Position numbers and translations under genes: made by a program
Notes under the pieces: generated by a model
The model's input: the letters and a program-made list of their open reading frames with translations, nothing else
Databases searched by the model: none
What the model was told of the DNA's origin: nothing
From: Archaeoglobaceae archaeon
Lineage (GTDB): Archaea; Halobacteriota; Archaeoglobi; Archaeoglobales; Archaeoglobaceae
DNA length: 26,543 nt
Assembly (NCBI GenBank): GCA_027066965.1
Contig: JAMOMT010000160.1
Location: forward strand, 1 to 26,543
Direction of reading: 5' to 3'
Shown: positions 22,058 to 26,543 of the stretch, piece after piece
Layout: every line of letters begins with the position of its first letter
Numbering within the stretch: position 1 is the first letter of the stretch

Positions 22058-23965
22058 TCAGCAGACCGTGCAAGCTATCTGCCTGAGCTTTCCTATCAAC
22101 TTCTCCTTCTTTCCATTTCCAACCTCAACGAGGGCATGCTCTAGCACTTCATCTATAGTCGAGACTGGGACTATCTCTATCCTCCCCTCGTGTTCCGCAT
22201 CGAGCATTACATCGTCAACGTTGTCCTTCGGAATTATAACCTTCTTCAGCCCCGCCTGAATCGCGGCCTCTATCTTTTGAGTTACTCCACCAACGGGCAG
22301 CACCTCACCCTTCACAGACAAACTGCCAGTCATGGCAACGCTCTGATCGACCGGTATTCCCTCTATGGCTGAGATTACAGCAGTCGCTATGCTTATACTC
22401 GCAGAATCTCCTTCAACTCCCTCGTAAGTTCCAACGAACTGTATGTGAACATCCCTGCTTGAAATGTCCTTGCCTGTGAACTTCTTTATTATCGCCGAAA
22501 CATTCATCACTGCCTCCATAGCTATCTCCTGCAACCTGCCAGTCGCTATTACTCTACCTTCAGACTTGCTCATCGCCGGAGTGACTTCAGCTATTATCGG
22601 TAGCACTATTCCAGCTGACTCCCCTATCACAGCCAAACCATTGACCCTACCAACTACCTCACCTTCGGTCATAAATAATCTGTAATCTTTTCTTCTTTCG
22701 ATGTACCTGTCGGCTATCTGCTCCTCTATCGTCTTAGAGACCTTCTTTGCTGCGATAACGTGCTTCTGAGTGACGATTTCAGCCCCCTCGCTCCTCGCTA
22801 TGTCTCCAGCCGTTCTCACGAGACCTCCAAGCTCTCTAAGCCTGAGAGTTAGCCTCTTCCTCCTGCCAGCCCTCCTCTTCGCCTCTTTTATTATCTCAGC
22901 CACCGCCGCTCTGTCGAAGTGTGGTATCTTCCCGTCTCTCACGACTTCTTGAGCAACGAAGCGAACGAGCTTTCTCCTGTTCTCTGGAGTGTCGGGCATC
23001 GTATCGTTCATGTATATCTCGTAACCGTAACCCTCTATCCTGCTCCTCAGAGCTGGATGCATGCCCATTAGAGCGTCGAGGTTTCCTGCTGCGACGAGTA
23101 TGAAGTCGCAAGGAACAGGTTCTGTCCTCACCATGGCTCCGCTCGACCTCTCACTCTGGCCGGTAATCGGGAACTTCTTCTCCTGCAGGGCCGTTAGAAG
23201 CTTCTGCTGAGACTCTATAGTCAGAGTGTTTATTTCATCTATGTAGAGTACTCCCTTGTGGGCTCTGTGTATAGCTCCGGCCTCAACTCTCTCGTGAGCT
23301 GGGGTTTCAAGTCCGCCACTCTGGAAGGGGTCGTGCCTCACGTCTCCAAAGAGGGCTCCAGCGTGAGCTCCGGTAGCGTCCTCGAATGGGGCTGTCTTCT
23401 TGTCCGCGTTGTTAACGAGGAGCTTCGGAACGTTTCTCTCCTCCTTGGGCATCATGTACCTCGCGACAAGGAAGAGCATAGCTGCTGCTATGATTCCCCA
23501 GATCATCTGGCCTTCGAGAGCAGCGTAAAGGATTATGAACATCAGAAGCATCATTAAGAAGAAGTTCCTCGCCTGAGCTTTCTTCATAGCCTCCTGCTTG
23601 TAGGCTTCGACAATCTCCTTGCCCTTTCCAGCCGGGACTGTCCTTATCTTCGGCTGGTTCGGATCGTCAGGGTTAGGATAGACAAGAATGTCCTCGAGGT
23701 CTTCCTTCGGCAAAAGCTCAGCCATCGCCTTTGCGAGCATCGATTTACCCGTTCCGGGCGAACCTATCAGCATCACGTGCCTTTTCTGCACCGCAGCTTT
23801 CTTTATCGCCTCGACGGCGTGATCCTGACCAATAACCTGATCTATGAGTTTTTCAGGTACCTTGATTTCAGCCGTAGTCTTGAAATCCAAGCCTCCCACA
23901 AGCTCGTCAACATCCGAGTTCAGAACGAACTCTTCTGAGGAGCTTACATCTGTTTCATCTGCCAT
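22058..23965 (-). CDS. lonB: Archaeal LonB ATP-dependent protease, membrane anchored
   Basis: LonB degrades unfolded proteins and is held at the inner membrane face. The 635-residue product has Walker A GSPGTGKS near 68-75, an inserted region of about 150-190 with two membrane helices (FFLMMLLMFIILYAALEG; IWGIIAAAMLFLVARYMM), Walker B VLYIDEIN, sensor/arginine-finger segments, and a C-terminal protease domain. The Ser-Lys dyad is S521 (EGDSAS) and K564 (GGVTQKIEAA), 43 residues apart as in the Archaeoglobus enzyme. A TATA-like TTATTTAAAACTC lies about 30 bases before the ATG. The gene is monocistronic, and family length is normal. Confidence 0.97.
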   Translation of the reverse strand: MADETDVSSSEEFVLNSDVDELVGGLDFKTTAEIKVPEKLIDQVIGQDHAVEAIKKAAVQKRHVMLIGSPGTGKSMLAKAMAELLPKEDLEDILVYPNPDDPNQPKIRTVPAGKGKEIVEAYKQEAMKKAQARNFFLMMLLMFIILYAALEGQMIWGIIAAAMLFLVARYMMPKEERNVPKLLVNNADKKTAPFEDATGAHAGALFGDVRHDPFQSGGLETPAHERVEAGAIHRAHKGVLYIDEINTLTIESQQKLLTALQEKKFPITGQSERSSGAMVRTEPVPCDFILVAAGNLDALMGMHPALRSRIEGYGYEIYMNDTMPDTPENRRKLVRFVAQEVVRDGKIPHFDRAAVAEIIKEAKRRAGRRKRLTLRLRELGGLVRTAGDIARSEGAEIVTQKHVIAAKKVSKTIEEQIADRYIERRKDYRLFMTEGEVVGRVNGLAVIGESAGIVLPIIAEVTPAMSKSEGRVIATGRLQEIAMEAVMNVSAIIKKFTGKDISSRDVHIQFVGTYEGVEGDSASISIATAVISAIEGIPVDQSVAMTGSLSVKGEVLPVGGVTQKIEAAIQAGLKKVIIPKDNVDDVMLDAEHEGRIEIVPVSTIDEVLEHALVEVGNGKKEKLIGKLRQIACTVC

Positions 23966-24088
23966 GCTGAAAAGAGTTAGTGTGAAAGAGTTTTAAATAA
24001 GTTTTTCATGGGAGTTTCAGAATTTCGTAACGGCTGAAGGGTATAAAACCTCAAAAACCAAATAAAGTCCCAGTCGAGTTCACCGGAA

Positions 24089-24757
24089 GTGAAGCTGTGC
24101 GTACTTTACTCGGGCGGGAAGGATTCGAACCTCGCACTTTTAAAGGCCGCAGAAAGTGGGCATGAGGTAGTTTGCCTGCTCTCACTCAAGCCAGTCTCAG
24201 CAGACAGCGAGGTCTTTCACTACCCCAACGTGGAGCTAACACATTTGCAGGCGAAGGCGATGGACATTCCTCTGATAAGCGTGGAGTGCGGAGATGAGGA
24301 AGAGGGGAGTCTGCTCGCACTGAAAGATGGGCTTAGAAAGGCAAAGGATTTTGGGGTTGAGGGCGTCGTTACCGGAGCAATAAGATCAACCTATCAGGCT
24401 TCTCGCTTTCAGAGGATCTGCTACACCCTCGACCTCTGGTGCTTCAATCCCCTCTGGCTGAGAGATGAGGTGTCCATACTCAGAGAGGTTGTAGAAAGGA
24501 AGTTCGAGGTCGTGATAGTGAGAGTTGCAGGGATTAAGAGGAGCTTTCTCGGCAGAAGAATCGACGAGAGCATGATACGAGAGCTAAAAAAGCTAAAAGG
24601 TTATGTAAATCCGGCTGGGGAGGGCGGGGAGTACGAGACACTCGTGCTCAACATGCCACTGTTCAGGAGGAGAATAGTTATAGAAGACTTTGAAATTGTT
24701 GGAAAGGAGATAGATGCGATGATGGTCGTGAAAAAGGCGAGACTCATTCCAAAGTGA
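24089..24757 (+). CDS. dph6: Dph6-like diphthine--ammonia ligase (ATP-PPase)
   Basis: A 222-residue ATP pyrophosphatase matching the family that makes diphthamide on elongation factor 2, using ATP and ammonia. The PP-loop SGGKDS is at 8-13, and the family segments VTGAIRSTYQASRFQRIC, LWLRDE and NPAGEGGEYETLV are present. The start is a GTG at 24089; a TATA-like GGTATAAAACC (24039-24050) gives a short leader. Only 4 bases separate it from the next gene, a glutamine amidotransferase that could supply ammonia (inference). Confidence 0.92.
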   Translation: MKLCVLYSGGKDSNLALLKAAESGHEVVCLLSLKPVSADSEVFHYPNVELTHLQAKAMDIPLISVECGDEEEGSLLALKDGLRKAKDFGVEGVVTGAIRSTYQASRFQRICYTLDLWCFNPLWLRDEVSILREVVERKFEVVIVRVAGIKRSFLGRRIDESMIRELKKLKGYVNPAGEGGEYETLVLNMPLFRRRIVIEDFEIVGKEIDAMMVVKKARLIPK

Positions 24758-24761
24758 GACT

Positions 24762-25319
24762 ATGGTAGCCATAATTTCCCTCTGCAAGCACAGACTCCAC
24801 GAGGAAGAGTTCGTCAAACCTGTCGTTGAGATAGCTAGAAAAGTTGCAGACATAGAGATCACCAGAGTATCGGAAGATGTAGATAATAGGAAAATCAGGA
24901 AAAGGCACAAAGGTGCAATCGTCTGCGGAACAGCCCTAAAGGACTTCGACTACCTCCAGAAAGACTTTTCATGGCTACTCGACTTCGAGTTTGTACTCGG
25001 CATCTGTGCAGGATATCAGGTTCTCGCAAGGCTCTTCTCCGCAAACATCTCCAGAATCGAGAGGATAGGTGTTCATGAGGTGATCTGCAAGCGAGAGAAT
25101 CCTCTTTTCGAGGGGAGATTTAGGGCGTACTTCCTCCACGAGCTCGCATTGAGCATAAAGGATGTTCTAGATGTGTTCGAAGTTCTCGCCGTATGCGAAA
25201 ACGAGGTGGCGGCTTTCAAAGTTAAAAGTAAAGAATTTTACGGAGTGTCGTTCCACCCAGAGGTTTTGAGCCCTGAGATAATTGAGAAGTTTGTCGAGTT
25301 ATCAAGCGAGAGAAGTTAA
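24762..25319 (+). CDS. Class I glutamine amidotransferase
   Basis: A 185-residue stand-alone glutaminase-type protein. The nucleophile elbow is GICAGYQ with C82, and the His-Glu pair is H165/E167 in SFHPEVL, so the catalytic triad is complete. It resembles the glutaminase subunit family of GuaA and related stand-alone amidotransferases. It follows dph6 by 4 bases in the same direction, so it probably works with, or is at least co-expressed with, that ammonia-using ligase; a role in diphthamide synthesis is inference. Another substrate such as a nucleotide is possible. Confidence 0.88.
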   Translation: MVAIISLCKHRLHEEEFVKPVVEIARKVADIEITRVSEDVDNRKIRKRHKGAIVCGTALKDFDYLQKDFSWLLDFEFVLGICAGYQVLARLFSANISRIERIGVHEVICKRENPLFEGRFRAYFLHELALSIKDVLDVFEVLAVCENEVAAFKVKSKEFYGVSFHPEVLSPEIIEKFVELSSERS

Positions 25320-25414
25320 ACAAAATTCCGAGTTACAGTCTTACTATTAAACAAATAACATCAAAATTTTAATGATTCGAAACTTATTTATGATGTTGGA
25401 GTATTCAGAATTGC

Positions 25415-26543
25415 ATGAGGACTAAATTTCGATATGTGTTTCTTGCGTTAATAGTAGTCGCCGTATCAGCAACTTTTCTGGGGTGCTCGAACAAGCTGAC
25501 AGCAAAAGACGTAGCTAAGATTGCTGTGGAGAGAATCGAGAGCATAAAAACGCTGAAAGCGAGAATATACATGAGAGGAGAGCAGAACGACACAGTGTAC
25601 TGGGTGATGAAGAAACCTGACAAGTCCTACGCAAGGCATGCCAACGGTTACACGATTATACTAAACGGGACGAAGGAGTGGGACTACATACCCGAAAAGA
25701 AGGAGTGGATCTGTTACAGAGTTGAAAGGATATCCGTGCTTAACGGAGAAGCCGCATACAAGAGCATACTGAGGCTTTTAAGAAATAAGGACATCAGACT
25801 TCTTGGAGAAAAAGATGGGTGCTATATTCTTGAAGTAAGACAAAACAACACCACCATGGAAGTCTGGATAAGCAAGAAACTTGAGTTCCCCGTGAAAGTT
25901 GTGGGTTACAAGAACGGGAAATTCGCTGGAGTGATCGTTTTCAAGGACGTGGAAATAAATGTGCCGGTTAACGATTCCCTGTTCTACCCCAAGGGTGGAA
26001 AAATAGTGAATGCAAGCAAGCTCGTGGATCTTGAGATCCAAACTGCTAAAACTGGGGAGATTAGCCTGAAAGAGATTGAAGGAGAGTTTGGTGTCAAACT
26101 GTTCGTTCCGAGCGTTAAAGGTCTGAAGTATGAGGGAGGGATGTACTATTCAAACGTCGAAAGCATGTTTGTATCCTTCGACCTCGTGCTTAACTACGAG
26201 ATGAACGGGCACAATGTTTCACTTGATGAGAGCTATCCCTGCGGAAACGTAACGTTCGAATCTCCCGCACAGTTAAGAGGGGCTGTTACATATAGTGGAC
26301 TAAAAGTGAAATACTTCGTCAACGTCCAGAGTGGAGGAAACGAGTGCAACATGACGTTTTTCCAGACAAAAAACTACACTGTTACGATCACGTCAGATCT
26401 CCCGGTTAAGGAACTGTTGAGAATTACGGAGTCGGCGATATCAAACGGTTTGAGTTCGAATGCGCCTCCTATAAAAGTGAACGCCACAATATTTTACCAA
26501 ATACACAAGAGCGTCCTAGCAGATTCCATCCAGAAGTACTTCA
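25415..26543 (+). CDS. Lipoprotein, LolA-like outer-surface protein (cut by right edge)
   Basis: The visible 376 residues run off the window without a stop. An N-terminal signal (YVFLALIVVAVSATFLGC) ends in a lipobox with Cys24, so the protein is probably lipid-anchored on the outside of the cell. The first half (about 30-200) resembles LolA-like/outer-membrane-lipoprotein-sorting domains found in some archaea (IKTLKARIYMRGEQ, then beta-rich repeats with EVWISKKLEFPVKV). The second half is beta-rich with several N-x-S/T sites. TTATTTATGA (25384-25393) is about 27 bases before the ATG at 25415. The function is unknown; the family assignment is moderate. Confidence 0.75.
   Translation, partial: MRTKFRYVFLALIVVAVSATFLGCSNKLTAKDVAKIAVERIESIKTLKARIYMRGEQNDTVYWVMKKPDKSYARHANGYTIILNGTKEWDYIPEKKEWICYRVERISVLNGEAAYKSILRLLRNKDIRLLGEKDGCYILEVRQNNTTMEVWISKKLEFPVKVVGYKNGKFAGVIVFKDVEINVPVNDSLFYPKGGKIVNASKLVDLEIQTAKTGEISLKEIEGEFGVKLFVPSVKGLKYEGGMYYSNVESMFVSFDLVLNYEMNGHNVSLDESYPCGNVTFESPAQLRGAVTYSGLKVKYFVNVQSGGNECNMTFFQTKNYTVTITSDLPVKELLRITESAISNGLSSNAPPIKVNATIFYQIHKSVLADSIQKYF

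Overview
The window looks like chromosomal DNA of a hyperthermophilic archaeon, most likely from the Archaeoglobales or a close relative. The archaeal markers are a TrmY-type tRNA methyltransferase, a 57-residue Sec61-beta, a membrane-anchored LonB protease, a Nip7-like protein, a Dph6-like protein, an archaeal TrpRS, an F420-type gamma-glutamyl ligase and a Cas6. Many starts lie about 23-30 bases downstream of an archaeal TATA box (leaderless genes), and AGA/AGG/ATA codons are common. The genus is an inference.

Bases 1-7145 hold the main discovery: a complete [FeFe]-hydrogenase system in this archaeal setting. On the minus strand are hydA (H-cluster subunit), hydB (small subunit with a Tat signal) and a four-His cytochrome b. 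After a T-rich stop and a new promoter come hydG, a 97-codon gene of unknown function, hydF and the 5' part of a serine hydroxymethyltransferase gene, tightly overlapping. hydE is divergent from hydA. All three maturases are present. The layout predicts a hydrogenase exported by Tat, facing outward and exchanging electrons with the membrane quinone pool through haem b. SHMT in the maturation operon fits the role of serine-derived carbon in building the azadithiolate bridge. Such enzymes are typical of bacteria and rarely reported from archaea.

Bases 7066-8625 hold a CofE-like ligase, whose 3' end overlaps hydE, and a lone cas6 with no CRISPR array. Bases 8650-13959 are rich in metal and ion handling: a CDF transporter fused to a NifX-like domain, trpS, a TauE/SafE permease, a CGGC protein, a second CDF transporter and a VIT1/CCC1-type transporter. 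Two intergenic regions here carry perfect inverted repeats that could be operators.

Bases 14088-25319 are mostly housekeeping: a hypothetical gene coupled to a Nip7-like gene, glnK-amt, an ABC exporter pair, a methyltransferase, a CBS/zinc-ribbon/trmY operon, Sec61-beta, engB, lonB, dph6 and a class I glutamine amidotransferase. The right edge cuts a large lipoprotein gene.

No rRNA, tRNA, insertion sequence or CRISPR array was seen. No gene-free stretch exceeds 300 bases; the longest, about 240 bases (17001-17240), is the amt/ABC promoter region.
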